A stretch of 35,738 nt of DNA from NCBI RefSeq assembly GCF_023284005.1, contig NZ_JAKIKS010000054.1:1-35738 (forward strand). Reading direction: 5' to 3'. The notes below the pieces were generated by a model. It worked only from the letters and a program-made list of their open reading frames with translations. It was not told where the DNA came from and searched no databases. Positions 1-9,506 of the stretch are shown one piece after another. A program made the translations under genes and the position numbers. The stretch is from Shewanella surugensis (GTDB lineage Bacteria > Pseudomonadota > Gammaproteobacteria > Enterobacterales > Shewanellaceae). How positions within the stretch are numbered: the stretch's first letter is position 1; every line of letters begins with the position of its first letter.

Positions 1-325
1 TTATACAAAAATAATGATAAACAAACAAGTTCAATGATGCGATAAGTACTGAAATTATCACGTTGCTCTAATAGTGAACGAATTTATGGTAATTTAATAC
101 TCAGGTACTTACTATTTATTTGCCTTCAAAACTCACTCATTCCGTTACTCTTGTTCAAAGTGGAAGTACTGCACTCATTTTTCAAAACCAACAGCAGGTA
201 TTATGTTAAAAACAGTTCAAGCCACGATTTTATAGATGCTCAGCGTTGATTTCTGATAAAAATCGCAGCATGTTACTGATTAATAATGGCTGGCTTTGTA
301 TTTCTTGACACAGGGGGACTTCAAC
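1..325. other. Gene-free AT-rich stretch before the HNH gene
   Basis: I see no open reading frame with a convincing start, no RNA gene and no clear terminator here. It lies downstream of the HNH nuclease gene, which ends at 326 on the minus strand, so it may carry the 3' untranslated region of that operon. Confidence 0.4.
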
Positions 326-1162
326 TCACCCTATGCAATCAATAATAAACTCTTTAGATAAGCCTAATGCACGAGTAAGAACTACTTTCCTATGGTTGTA
401 ACCTAAAACAGGTTCCAATTCTAAACATAATTCTTCTATCTTGCCCCCTATCTCAGTCCCCCCAAACACTTTAATCGTAGATCTTAGGCTGCTAATAATT
501 TCATTACTACTATCACTAAACCTTGTCAACAGACCTAGTTGTTCGTAATGTCTCTCAATTAAATGAAAAGTATTATCAGAAACATCTTCAGGCTGTTCCA
601 AACGAAAACGAGGTAGCCAGTTATCACCGAATTCAACATGAAGATACTGAGATTGGGGCAAATTATCTAGGAATAAGTTCAAGAATAGTTGAGAACCTTC
701 ATCATTAACGTATTTGTCAGATTTCTTCTTGTTGCAAACACTACAACATGGAAACAGGTTCTTCGGGTGAACGGCAAACTCAGGAAATTCGGTTTGTCCT
801 AGAATATGATCCATTGTATCCGCTTCATTAATTGTACAATTCTGACAAGTATTCAGAATATGTTCTGTATGCAGTGGATGCCTAGTGAGTAAATTTTTCA
901 GATCCTGTATTTTTTTATTTCTATAACTATATAGTGTATTTAGATTAGCCTTGTTATTATCGTCATACGACACAGCTTCAATGATAGCTAAGGAATTAGA
1001 ATAAAATGCTTTATCATAAACGTTAAAGTAAGATGATTGAGTGTTTGAAATCATTTCCAATTCCTTCTTAAGTCTCGGTTTATTTTTAGTATTACGTTTA
1101 GAGTTAACAACCTCTTCGTAAAAGGAAAATGAATCTTTTTCATAAGGTATAATTCTTAGCAT
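326..1162 (-). CDS. PtuB-like HNH endonuclease of a two-gene defence cassette
   Basis: A 278-residue protein with a zinc-braced HNH fold. Visible are a CxxC pair (C106, C109), the core D118-H119, N135 and a second cysteine cluster C139/C140-xx-C143 followed by N144 and lysines. The pattern 'C..C, DH, fPeF, NL.PCC..CN..K' is typical of HNH nucleases paired with AAA ATPases, such as PtuB of Septu and the HNH partner of Ec78-type retrons. The N-terminal 90 residues are charged and helical, and the C-terminal 130 residues are unassigned. The start codon follows the ATPase stop codon after one base (TAA-C-ATG), so translation is coupled and equal dosage is likely. The expected role is DNA or RNA cleavage when the ATPase senses infection. 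The family call is from motifs; the defence role is inferred from context. Confidence 0.75.
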   Translation of the reverse strand: MLRIIPYEKDSFSFYEEVVNSKRNTKNKPRLKKELEMISNTQSSYFNVYDKAFYSNSLAIIEAVSYDDNNKANLNTLYSYRNKKIQDLKNLLTRHPLHTEHILNTCQNCTINEADTMDHILGQTEFPEFAVHPKNLFPCCSVCNKKKSDKYVNDEGSQLFLNLFLDNLPQSQYLHVEFGDNWLPRFRLEQPEDVSDNTFHLIERHYEQLGLLTRFSDSSNEIISSLRSTIKVFGGTEIGGKIEELCLELEPVLGYNHRKVVLTRALGLSKEFIIDCIG

Positions 1163-1163
1163 G

Positions 1164-3107
1164 TTATTTTACCAAACTTTGAAGGTAAAGGCGGACATTC
1201 AAACTTAGAGGTAAATTACCTTCTTTCATTACTTCCAGGACAACATCATAAGTTTTGTAGCGCTTTACTAATTTTCTGATTGTCATTTCATAAAATTTTG
1301 GTATTGCTCTATTGCCAAAAATTTCTTCAGTTATCACTGATAGATTTTCACCAAATGACTCAACACCTATTTTTTTGACGGATGGTACATTTTCTTCTCT
1401 TGAAATGATTAAAACATCCCTAGAGAACATTTCTTGAATAATAATTGGAGAATGTGTTGCAATTATACAGTAAGACTCAAACTCGCTGATTAACTCTGCA
1501 ATACCATTCATAAGTTGGCTGATAGCATTGGGGTGAAGGTGAGTTTCAGGCTCATCAAACAATAATAAGCTATCAAGCCTTATATTCGCAACGATTTCAG
1601 ATATAACGAAAAGAACTATCGATTGACCAGAACTAAGAGATTCTCTAGCTTTACTAAAACCTAGCTTATCAAAGTATAGCTTTTCAGGATCTTCTGGAAA
1701 AGGTTTAATGAAGAGATCAATTAATTCAAGCTCTAAAAAATTGGAGATAACTTTTTTCCACTTATCAAGCCGTTTTAACTTGGAAATTTTTTTCCAAGTA
1801 TTATGAAATTTTTTCAGTTGGCCTTGATTTGTTCTGATATTACCCTGCTCGTTTTTTAAGCCGCAGTAAACATAGTTAAAATCTGATGTCTTTTTTGGAA
1901 ATTCAAAATTATCAAATGTACTGTAAGAAACGGCGATAATCTTACTGAAAATCGGTTTATGAGGAATCAATGCTTCACTATTTTCTTTTGCGATTTCCAA
2001 AGAAAAAGTGGTCAATAGCTGAGTTTTACCAGCCCCATTTTTTCCTATTAACGCAATCATTCTCTTAGGTAAATAACCATCTGCTGAAAAATGAAAAGGA
2101 ACGGAAACAGTAGTATCAGCGTACTTTGGAAGGAATTGATAATTAAAGGAGTATAGATTTTCTAAATCGACTCCGTAAATCATTGGCTTTGCGATTCTGT
2201 GTACCCTTTCTGCTTCATCATCCCTAATTAAAGAGAGTTTAAAAACATCTAAATTTTCATAATCTTCAGATAGTTCAGAAAAGAAAGCGGCATCCTTTAA
2301 AGAATAGAGTACAGAGGTGGTCATCTTACCGAACGACTTGTTTAGCAGTTTGTAATAATCCTCTGATTGTCCAAGTGAGATGAAACCTTCATCCAGAGAA
2401 ACAAACTTAACAGGCAAAGCCTTTATTGTGACTATATCTTTATTACTTCCTATTTTAATACGGCCTAAAACTATTTTTTTTCCATTATAAAAGTAAACTA
2501 ATTCGAATGTGGTTTTGTGATTATAATCGTCCCAATTGTCTGCTATTAAGAGAAAGTGTTGACTTGGTTTTTCTTTATCTACTTCTAGACGGTCAACAAA
2601 TTTTTCAACCGGCATATTTGGGTATGGCAGAATAAAAAAAGGAATCTTATTGATTGGTATATCTTTAGGTCGTTCAAGAGCATCAATTTTAGTTAACTCT
2701 AGAATAGGAAAATCGTCTTCATAGCTAATTGTAGTAAGAACTAGTCCCTCAATTTCTAAAAAGTCATTCATTCTTTCTGTAAAATAGGAAACATCTGCTG
2801 GAGTATTTTGATACTTAGGTAATAAAAATACTTCTAGAAACTTTGTGAACTTATTTTCACTCTCTATGAGCTTCAATCGTTCCTCGAATAATTCGTGCCA
2901 ATCCCAATCATCATTATTTATTGTGTGCTGGATAATTTCCAGCTCAGCATTACTAAAGCGGTTATCCTCAGATGGCATAGATTTCAAATCCCAAATTTCA
3001 TTTAAAAATGGAATGATTCCTTCATCTCTATTGTTTGCAAACTCAAAAATTCTCTCAGTATTGAGAATAAAGTGTAAAATTTTCTTTCTATTCGATTCGT
3101 TTATCAT
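1164..3107 (-). CDS. AAA/ABC-type ATPase with AbiJ-like N-terminus, partner of the HNH nuclease
   Basis: A 647-residue SMC/ABC-like ATPase. Walker A (GKNGAGKT) is at residues 355-362, an ABC-signature-like SSGQ at 492-495, Walker B with D518-E519 inside FDEPE, and the switch histidine H552 in ATHSP. This is the layout of PtuA and related defence ATPases. There is no Toprim domain after the ATPase core, so it is not an OLD nuclease. The N-terminal ~130 residues, with a 'qH.iNNDDWd...LF' segment followed by 'F.kFLEv', resemble the AbiJ N-terminal domain of abortive-infection proteins. That match is from memory and tentative. The region at about 130-330 is unassigned. It is the first gene of a two-gene operon. 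It probably senses phage and gates the nuclease; no reverse transcriptase gene is nearby, so it is not a retron in this window. Confidence 0.75.
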   Translation of the reverse strand: MINESNRKKILHFILNTERIFEFANNRDEGIIPFLNEIWDLKSMPSEDNRFSNAELEIIQHTINNDDWDWHELFEERLKLIESENKFTKFLEVFLLPKYQNTPADVSYFTERMNDFLEIEGLVLTTISYEDDFPILELTKIDALERPKDIPINKIPFFILPYPNMPVEKFVDRLEVDKEKPSQHFLLIADNWDDYNHKTTFELVYFYNGKKIVLGRIKIGSNKDIVTIKALPVKFVSLDEGFISLGQSEDYYKLLNKSFGKMTTSVLYSLKDAAFFSELSEDYENLDVFKLSLIRDDEAERVHRIAKPMIYGVDLENLYSFNYQFLPKYADTTVSVPFHFSADGYLPKRMIALIGKNGAGKTQLLTTFSLEIAKENSEALIPHKPIFSKIIAVSYSTFDNFEFPKKTSDFNYVYCGLKNEQGNIRTNQGQLKKFHNTWKKISKLKRLDKWKKVISNFLELELIDLFIKPFPEDPEKLYFDKLGFSKARESLSSGQSIVLFVISEIVANIRLDSLLLFDEPETHLHPNAISQLMNGIAELISEFESYCIIATHSPIIIQEMFSRDVLIISREENVPSVKKIGVESFGENLSVITEEIFGNRAIPKFYEMTIRKLVKRYKTYDVVLEVMKEGNLPLSLNVRLYLQSLVK

Positions 3108-4125
3108 TTAAGTAATATCCTAGCCTTATATTAATTCGAGATGTAAAAATAATGAATTGCCACCAATAATCTAGATATTGATTAATCAGTTATCGTAATG
3201 ATAGCTATACGCTCATTTTAGAATTTCAGCTATGTGTCGAAAGTACTAATTGGTAACGAGGTTGTAGGGGGGTAAAGACGGATGGCACCTTAATTAAACA
3301 TTCAGCCTTAATCGATTTAGCTTTTTTCCTGACAGGGCATAGTTATCAAGTTTTTACTGAAAATCGTCTACCGCAGATCAAGAACCTTTGTATAGTACGT
3401 ATACTCGATTACCACACCTCTTACTTAACAATTAACAAGCGAGCCAGTACGTTTTTTTAAAACACTATACTTTATAAATATTTACTAACTAATTGAATTA
3501 CGACACTCTGCGCTCTTAAACGAGAAGTTACAGAATGTATCATCAAGAGTTACTTTTGTATATAAAACACGTTACTTTTGAGTAAAGACAATGATCCCGC
3601 TCACAACTATCATCAACGGCTTTAATCCAACAAACCCAAATCGAAGAAAAATACTGCTTTTATTTTCGTTTTTGACTTTCATTCCCCATCGGAGTGGCTG
3701 ATGTTCGTTGGAATAAATAGCGTAAGACTGGCAAGGATGTCAGGCTAATTTTCGGGTTACAGGGATGTAGCATCGGAAATGTTAGTTATTTATTTTATAA
3801 GGACAAAGCATCTAATTAATGCAACTCACTCCGTTGGGCGTCATGGTGGATGCAAGGAGGATAAGGACGAGCAGTCCTCCTTGCCCCTGTGTGAGTGGGA
3901 ACTCACGACTTTAGCCTGCGGCAGGCAATTAACCCAAATGCATCCAATCGTTTTAAATGAGTTAACTTTATACAAATGAAGTTATTGGTACTCCTGTGTG
4001 ACTGCGAACTCACGATCTTAGCTTCACCGTAGGTGAGAGTCATAAACCTTTGCCCATGTTGATGAAAAAATCAAAGACATGAGCAAAGGACTTAGGCTTT
4101 CGACTTTCGATAAAGGATGTTGCGA
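3108..4125. other. Gene-free kilobase with short repeats
   Basis: No supported gene. The left part (3112-3600) is AT-rich and featureless to me. From about 3690 to 4045 the sequence changes character: it has several hairpins and a 30-bp near-direct repeat, described separately. It resembles the remains of an intergenic repeat or small mobile unit rather than a promoter region. The flanking operons both transcribe leftwards. Confidence 0.5.
3886..4022. repeat. Pair of 30-bp near-direct repeats with internal hairpins
   Basis: Copies at 3886-3915 and 3993-4022 agree at about 26 of 30 positions. The first contains the inverted repeat GTGAGT/ACTCAC. Just upstream, 3854-3882 forms a hairpin with arms AAGGAGGA/TCCTCCTT, and GCCTGC/GCAGGC follows at about 3914-3926. 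I do not recognise the element. Confidence 0.5.
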
Positions 4126-4782
4126 CTAGAGCCGCATTTCCGGCACATGCTCAGGCACTATCAATTGGCCCGCTGTTTTTTGTTTTATCTCGTCGACTGA
4201 GACACCGGGTGCACGTTCAACAAGATGAAAGGCGCCGTCTTTAATTTCCATGAGGGCTAAGTCGGTTAATACTCGTTTGATACAGCCAAAGCCTGTTAAG
4301 GGTAACTCACATTTTGGCAGTAATTTAGAGTTGCCTTTTTTATCGGCGTGCATCATGGTGACAATAATATTATCTGCGCCTGCCACTAAATCCATGGCAC
4401 CGCCCATGCCTTTAATGAGTTTTCCGGGGATCATCCAAGAGGCGATAGAGCCTTCTACATCGATTTCAAATGCGCCTAAAACCGTTAAGTCAACATGACC
4501 GCCACGGATCATGGCAAAGCTTTCTGCAGATGAAAAGAAAGAGGCGCCGTCAACGGCAGTGACGGTTTGTTTACCTGCATTAATTAAATCAGCATCGATG
4601 GCGTCTTCGGTTGGAAACGCGCCCATGCCGAGCAGTCCATTTTCTGATTGCAACATGACATGAATATCGTGTGGAATATAGTTTGCCACTAACGTTGGAA
4701 TCCCGATCCCTAAGTTGACATAGAAGCCATCTTTGAGTTCTTGAGACACACGCTGGGCCATTTGTTCTCGAGTTAATGCCAT
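4126..4782 (-). CDS. scoB: 3-oxoacid CoA-transferase subunit B
   Basis: A 218-residue class I CoA-transferase beta subunit. The SCOT signature SENGLLGMG is present, with the catalytic glutamate at E47, which forms the glutamyl-CoA thioester. Length matches the family. With subunit A it moves CoA from succinyl-CoA (or another acyl-CoA) to acetoacetate, the product of HMG-CoA lyase encoded in the same operon. It is the last gene of the liu operon, 33 bases after the subunit A gene. An acetate or acetoacetate transferase of the AtoDA type is equally possible by sequence; the position behind liuE favours acetoacetate activation. It acts in the cytoplasm as a heteromer. Confidence 0.9.
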   Translation of the reverse strand: MALTREQMAQRVSQELKDGFYVNLGIGIPTLVANYIPHDIHVMLQSENGLLGMGAFPTEDAIDADLINAGKQTVTAVDGASFFSSAESFAMIRGGHVDLTVLGAFEIDVEGSIASWMIPGKLIKGMGGAMDLVAGADNIIVTMMHADKKGNSKLLPKCELPLTGFGCIKRVLTDLALMEIKDGAFHLVERAPGVSVDEIKQKTAGQLIVPEHVPEMRL

Positions 4783-4815
4783 AAAATCTATTCCTATGAG
4801 TCGATGATGCGAATG

Positions 4816-5520
4816 TTACACAGCAGCTTGTACAGTGCGTTGTTCTATACGCTTTTCAAATACACCTTGAATGATGCGATTAACATAAATACCCGGCGTA
4901 TGAATATGATCAGGATCCAGTTCGCCCGGCTCTACGATATGCTCTGCTTCAACAACGGTTATTTTCCCTGCTGTGGCCATCATAGGGTTAAAGTTGGCGG
5001 CCGTTTTTCTAAACACTAAGTTACCCATCGTATCCGATTTCCAAGCACGAACTAAGGCAAAATCAGCGGTTAATGCCGGTTCTAGGACATAATGGCGACC
5101 CTCGATTTCACGGGTTTCTTTGCCTTCAGCTATGGGGGTACCAAAACCAGTGGCAGTGAAAAAGGCGGGGATCCCCGCACCACCTGCGCGAATTTTTTCC
5201 GCTAAGGTGCCTTGAGGGGTTAAGATCACATTGAGCTCACCCGATAACATTTGTTTTTCAAAGGTGGCATTTTCGCCGACATACGAGGCGATCATCGTCT
5301 CTATTTGTCGGTGCTTTAACAGTAAACCAAGGCCAAAGTCATCCACGCCCGCATTATTCGAAATAGCCGTTAATCCTTTAGTACCCATGGAAACCATTTG
5401 GGCAATGAGGCCTTCGGGGATCCCACAAAGGCCAAAACCACCCACCATGATGGTCATGTTATCGCTCAGACCCGCCATTGCTTCTTCATAGCTGGTAACA
5501 ACTTTATTGAGTCCCGCCAT
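4816..5520 (-). CDS. scoA: 3-oxoacid CoA-transferase subunit A
   Basis: A 234-residue alpha subunit with the SCOT signature [13 protein letters not shown] near residues 28-40. I chose the ATG at 5520 (MAGLNKV...) over an upstream in-frame ATG at 5619. The shorter form has the usual family length and a GAGAGAAG ribosome-binding stretch just upstream, while the extra 33 residues look non-coding. It pairs with the downstream subunit B. A 164-base gap separates it from liuE, the longest within this operon, so internal regulation or an extra promoter is possible. Confidence 0.9.
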   Translation of the reverse strand: MAGLNKVVTSYEEAMAGLSDNMTIMVGGFGLCGIPEGLIAQMVSMGTKGLTAISNNAGVDDFGLGLLLKHRQIETMIASYVGENATFEKQMLSGELNVILTPQGTLAEKIRAGGAGIPAFFTATGFGTPIAEGKETREIEGRHYVLEPALTADFALVRAWKSDTMGNLVFRKTAANFNPMMATAGKITVVEAEHIVEPGELDPDHIHTPGIYVNRIIQGVFEKRIEQRTVQAAV

Positions 5521-5684
5521 TATTTCTTCTCTCTTTGTTGTGAGGGTGAGGTGTCGATTCTTTATTAACATTGTTAAACCGTTGAAGATGCATGATCTTG
5601 CTGGTTTAGATGTCCGCATTGATTAATAGCATTTTTTTCAATCAAAATCACGAGTAAGCTGCCGATAAAAGCGTAAATGTATGT

Positions 5685-6587
5685 TTATGCTAATAATGCG
5701 TTGGCGACTTTTGAAGCGTTAGGTCGGCCTAATACTTGGCTGATCTCCTGACCCGCTTTGGCCAGTTTAATAAGATCAACGCCGGTATCGATCCCTAACC
5801 CGTGCAGCATATAAACCAGATCTTCAGTGGCTAAATTTCCCGATGCCCCTTTTGCATAAGGGCAGCCTCCCAGTCCAGCCACAGAGGCATCAACCACGCT
5901 GACGCCTGTTTCTAAACAGGCTAAAATATTGGCCAGTGCTTGACCATAAGTGTCGTGAAAGTGTAATGCCAATTTATCAACAGGAACCACACGACTGACC
6001 GCTTCAACCATACGCTTTGCTTGAAGCGGCGTGCCGACACCGATGGTATCGCCAAGTGAAATTTCATAGCAGCCCATTTGATAGAGTCTATCCGCGACGC
6101 TAACAACACTCTCAAGGGCTACTTCACCTTCATAGGGGCATCCAAGTACGCAAGAAACGTAGCCTCTAATCGGAATATTGTGTTGCTTGGCTTGCTCGAT
6201 TAACGGAGTAAAGCGGGCGATGGACTCTTCGATGGAGCAATTGATATTGCGCTGGCTAAAACGTTCAGAGGCGGAAGCAAATATAGCGACTTCATCTACT
6301 TTTGCCGCAACGGCCCGTTCAAACCCCGTCACATTGGGGGTGAGTGCACTATAAATGACATCCGTTTGACGATGAATGTTAGCCATAACATCCGCTGAAT
6401 CAGCCATTTGCGGCACCCATTTAGGTGAAACAAAACTGGCTGCTTCAATGCGTTTTATCCCTGCTTTTGCCAAGTTTTCAATCAAGGTGACTTTATCTTG
6501 TGTCTTGACCATTGACTCGTTTTGTAATCCATCGCGCGCGCCGACTTCAAAAATACTGACGCTCTTTGGAAACATAGATTTAGTCAT
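5685..6587 (-). CDS. liuE: Hydroxymethylglutaryl-CoA lyase
   Basis: A 300-residue HMGL-like TIM-barrel lyase that cleaves HMG-CoA to acetoacetate and acetyl-CoA, the last carbon-cleaving step of leucine breakdown. It starts with the typical vGaRDGLQnE segment (metal and substrate site) and carries the diagnostic GLGGCPYAKGASGN loop with its catalytic cysteine near the C-terminus. The ATG at 6587 is preferred because AGGAG lies six bases upstream. An ATG at 6602 overlaps the liuD stop codon by one base (TAATG) and would add only five residues. It is co-transcribed with liuD. Confidence 0.93.
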   Translation of the reverse strand: MTKSMFPKSVSIFEVGARDGLQNESMVKTQDKVTLIENLAKAGIKRIEAASFVSPKWVPQMADSADVMANIHRQTDVIYSALTPNVTGFERAVAAKVDEVAIFASASERFSQRNINCSIEESIARFTPLIEQAKQHNIPIRGYVSCVLGCPYEGEVALESVVSVADRLYQMGCYEISLGDTIGVGTPLQAKRMVEAVSRVVPVDKLALHFHDTYGQALANILACLETGVSVVDASVAGLGGCPYAKGASGNLATEDLVYMLHGLGIDTGVDLIKLAKAGQEISQVLGRPNASKVANALLA

Positions 6588-6601
6588 CGTCTTCTCCTTC
6601 A

Positions 6602-8647
6602 TTATGCTTCAGGGCTAGCTTCAACTTCAACCAGTTGAGTACCATCACTGACGAGCTCACCGGGTTCAAAATAAAAAGCACTGACTACCCCATCGAAGGG
6701 GGCTTCAATGGTGTATTCCATTTTCATGGCTTCCATCACTAATAAGCCTTGCCCGGCGGTAACGGTATCGCCCCGCTTGACTAAGTGGGTCACGACAGTG
6801 CCATTCATTGGGGCATTGAGTTTATCGGCTAAACTTTCTTCCTCTTCAATCTGTTGGGTTTGAATCGCGCGATAATGATAAACCTCAGCATCTATAAAGA
6901 GGGTGAAATCATCACCGACTTGACCCACATGTACCTTAACTTGCTGGGTATATTGCTGGGTGTTCGCGCTAGTATCAATCGGTTTTTGACTGATTTCAGC
7001 ATTCAGTGTTTGCTCATTGAGCTTGCCTTTTAGGGTGAAAAGCGTCTGCTCAACTTGCCATTGATAGACTGTTTTCCCTGCGACATGGCTTTCAAGCAGT
7101 GTCAAATCTTGGACGTGATGATTGTCATCAAGTAGCGTCACATTGTGACGTGGGTGTTGATTTAGCCTAAAGCCTGAGCTCAGTCCCCAAGGCGAGTGTG
7201 GATCATGTTTAGGGTTAGTGAATACTTGCTTTCGCAGGCAAACTTGATAAAGGCCTGCTAACGCTAAAGGAATGTGGCTATCTGTTTTAGGCGGCGTTAA
7301 TAGCGTCTCAGCATAGCGCTCAATAAAGTCAGTACTGAAATGGGCGGCTTTAAAAGCGGGGTGGGTCGCAATACTGGCTAAAAAGGGAATGTTATGGGTT
7401 AATCCACCAATATGATAGTGGGTTAACGCGCGATGTAATCGTTGTAAAGCCTGCTCACGACTGGACTCCCAAACAATGAGCTTGGCTATCATAGGATCGT
7501 AAAAGGTACTGATTTCATCATTTTCACGGATCCCTGAGTCTATTCTCACATGTGGGCCAGCTTCGGGCTCTCTTAAAAAGGTCAATTTTCCGCTCGCGGG
7601 TAAAAAATCATGATAAGGATCTTCGGCGTAAATACGGGCTTCAAAAGCATGGCCGCTGATCTTGACTTGATCTTGTGTCAGTGGCAGGGGCTGACCATTT
7701 GCAATAAAGAGTTGCCATTGAACCAGATCGAGTCCCGTGACCATTTCAGTGACAGGGTGCTCCACTTGCAGCCGAGTATTCATTTCCATGAAGTAAAAGC
7801 GGTTATCCGTATCGAGCAGAAATTCGATGGTACCCGCTCCTCGGTACTGGATCGCTTTAGCTGCCGCGACGGCCGCTTCACCCATTTGTTTGCGCAAACT
7901 GTCACTTAATCCGGGGGCAGGGGCTTCTTCAATGACTTTTTGGTGTCTTCGCTGAATGGAGCAATCGCGATCGGATAGATAAATACAATCGCCTTGGCTA
8001 TCGGCAAAGACTTGGACTTCAACATGACGAGGTTGGCGTAAATAGCGCTCCATTAACAGCTTATCATTGCCAAATGCCGTGCTGGCTTCGCGCCTTGCAG
8101 AGTGAATAGCATCGATGAGTTCGCTTTCACTTTCAACAATGCGCATGCCTTTTCCGCCGCCGCCAAAGGCGGCTTTGATGAGTAGTGGGTAGCCCATGGT
8201 ATTGGCTTCAGACACCAGTTTTTCATCGCTTTGCTCATCGCCATGGTAACCGGGGACTAAAGGCACATTGGCTTTGCCCATAATGACTTTGGCAGCACTC
8301 TTGCTCCCCATGGCATCAATGGCGTCGCTGCTGGGGCCGATAAAGCGAATATTGGCGTGTTCGCATTGGCGAGCAAAGTAAGCATTTTCTGATAAAAAGC
8401 CGTAACCGGGATGGATGGCGTCAGCGCCACACCGTTTGGCAATATCAATAATCATCTCACCTTTAAGATAAGACTCGCTGGGCGCACTGCCACCCAGATA
8501 AAAGGCATGATCAGCCAGCGTGACATGTTTCGCATCCACATCGGCGTCAGAATAGATTGCATAGGTTTCAATGCCCATGATGCTCGCTGTGCGTATGATC
8601 CGACAAGCAATTTCGCCGCGGTTGGCAATCAGTAATTTTGTTATCAT
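6602..8647 (-). CDS. liuD: Methylcrotonyl-CoA carboxylase, biotin-containing alpha subunit
   Basis: A 681-residue protein with biotin carboxylase domain first (KLLIANRGEIACRI at the start, then the glycine-rich ATP loop GGGGKGMR), a middle BT region, and a C-terminal biotinyl domain. The biotin-accepting lysine is K642 in EAMKM. It carboxylates its own biotin with ATP and bicarbonate; LiuB then transfers the carboxyl to 3-methylcrotonyl-CoA. The start at 8647 was chosen because the protein then begins MITKLLIANRGE, as in the family. It lies one base after the liuC stop (TAA-G-ATG), implying translational coupling. A longer frame reaching 8713 only overlaps liuC. Confidence 0.94.
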   Translation of the reverse strand: MITKLLIANRGEIACRIIRTASIMGIETYAIYSDADVDAKHVTLADHAFYLGGSAPSESYLKGEMIIDIAKRCGADAIHPGYGFLSENAYFARQCEHANIRFIGPSSDAIDAMGSKSAAKVIMGKANVPLVPGYHGDEQSDEKLVSEANTMGYPLLIKAAFGGGGKGMRIVESESELIDAIHSARREASTAFGNDKLLMERYLRQPRHVEVQVFADSQGDCIYLSDRDCSIQRRHQKVIEEAPAPGLSDSLRKQMGEAAVAAAKAIQYRGAGTIEFLLDTDNRFYFMEMNTRLQVEHPVTEMVTGLDLVQWQLFIANGQPLPLTQDQVKISGHAFEARIYAEDPYHDFLPASGKLTFLREPEAGPHVRIDSGIRENDEISTFYDPMIAKLIVWESSREQALQRLHRALTHYHIGGLTHNIPFLASIATHPAFKAAHFSTDFIERYAETLLTPPKTDSHIPLALAGLYQVCLRKQVFTNPKHDPHSPWGLSSGFRLNQHPRHNVTLLDDNHHVQDLTLLESHVAGKTVYQWQVEQTLFTLKGKLNEQTLNAEISQKPIDTSANTQQYTQQVKVHVGQVGDDFTLFIDAEVYHYRAIQTQQIEEEESLADKLNAPMNGTVVTHLVKRGDTVTAGQGLLVMEAMKMEYTIEAPFDGVVSAFYFEPGELVSDGTQLVEVEASPEA

Positions 8648-8648
8648 C

Positions 8649-9464
8649 TTATGAGTTTCCTTGTGGATCAGCGTCCACTTTCCAGTGAGGTGCGCGCTTG
8701 TCAAAAAAGGCATTTAATCCTTCTTGGCCTTCATCGGAGACACGAATACGGGCAATGCGTTCACTGGTATAATCGCGTGTTGCTTGATTGATTTGTCCAT
8801 CTTCAAGCCGCTTGACTAAGGTTTTGGTCCAAGCCATGGCTTGCGGACTGTTTTGCTTCAGGGCCGTGATGATCGACACCGCGGCTAAATCAAGACTGTC
8901 ATTAATGTCGTGAATAACCTGCAGCTTTTGCGCCGTATCAGCACTAAACGTCTCAGCGGTTAACATATAACGTCTTGCGGCTCTCGCCCCCATGGCGCGA
9001 ACAACATACGGGCTGATCACGGCAGGGATGAGCCCGAGTTTGACTTCACTCAAACAAAAGCGTGCGCGACTACTGGCGATGGCGATATCACAGCAACAAA
9101 TGAGCCCGAGTGCACCGCCAAACGCGGCACCTTGTACCAGTGCCAGTGTGGGCTTGGGAAAGTCATCGAGCGTTGACATCAATTGAGCGAGTTGATTGGC
9201 ATCATTAAGGTTTTGCTCAAAATCCATCGTTGCTTGCCTGCGCATCCAGCCTAAATCTGCCCCTGCACTGAAGTTTTTACCTTCGGCTTTCAAGATCAGC
9301 AGTTGGCAATCGGCTGCGGCGCTAAAATAGCCTAATGCTTGGATCATTTCCGCTATCATCACATCATCAAAGGCATTATGTTTATCCACGCGATTGAGAA
9401 TGAGTTCGCCGACACCATGATGGACTCGGCATTGAATAAAGTTGAATTCGGCTATTGAGCTCAT
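8649..9464 (-). CDS. liuC: Methylglutaconyl-CoA hydratase (crotonase family)
   Basis: A 271-residue enoyl-CoA hydratase/isomerase fold protein. It has the CoA-binding NRVDKHNAFD segment, the oxyanion-hole FSAGADLGWM segment and the GAAFGGALGL motif. In this operon position it hydrates 3-methylglutaconyl-CoA to HMG-CoA. General enoyl-CoA hydratase activity cannot be excluded from sequence alone, but the order liuB-liuC-liuD is diagnostic. It follows liuB after 42 bases and is coupled to liuD. Confidence 0.92.
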   Translation of the reverse strand: MSSIAEFNFIQCRVHHGVGELILNRVDKHNAFDDVMIAEMIQALGYFSAAADCQLLILKAEGKNFSAGADLGWMRRQATMDFEQNLNDANQLAQLMSTLDDFPKPTLALVQGAAFGGALGLICCCDIAIASSRARFCLSEVKLGLIPAVISPYVVRAMGARAARRYMLTAETFSADTAQKLQVIHDINDSLDLAAVSIITALKQNSPQAMAWTKTLVKRLEDGQINQATRDYTSERIARIRVSDEGQEGLNAFFDKRAPHWKVDADPQGNS

Positions 9465-9506
9465 GCTGTTCTCTTTATTAACTGATCAGGCAATGGGACG
9501 TACCCT

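Noticed and set aside
326..3107. A retron (reverse transcriptase plus ATPase plus HNH)
   Set aside because: No reverse-transcriptase motif such as YADD and no msr/msd-like structure is seen within the window on either side of the pair.
3779..3979. Small plus-strand open frame of 66 codons
   Set aside because: It spans the hairpins and one of the repeats, and has no ribosome-binding site or recognisable protein content.
7610..7909. 99-codon open frame opposite liuD
   Set aside because: It lies entirely inside the liuD gene on the opposite strand and is a shadow of it.
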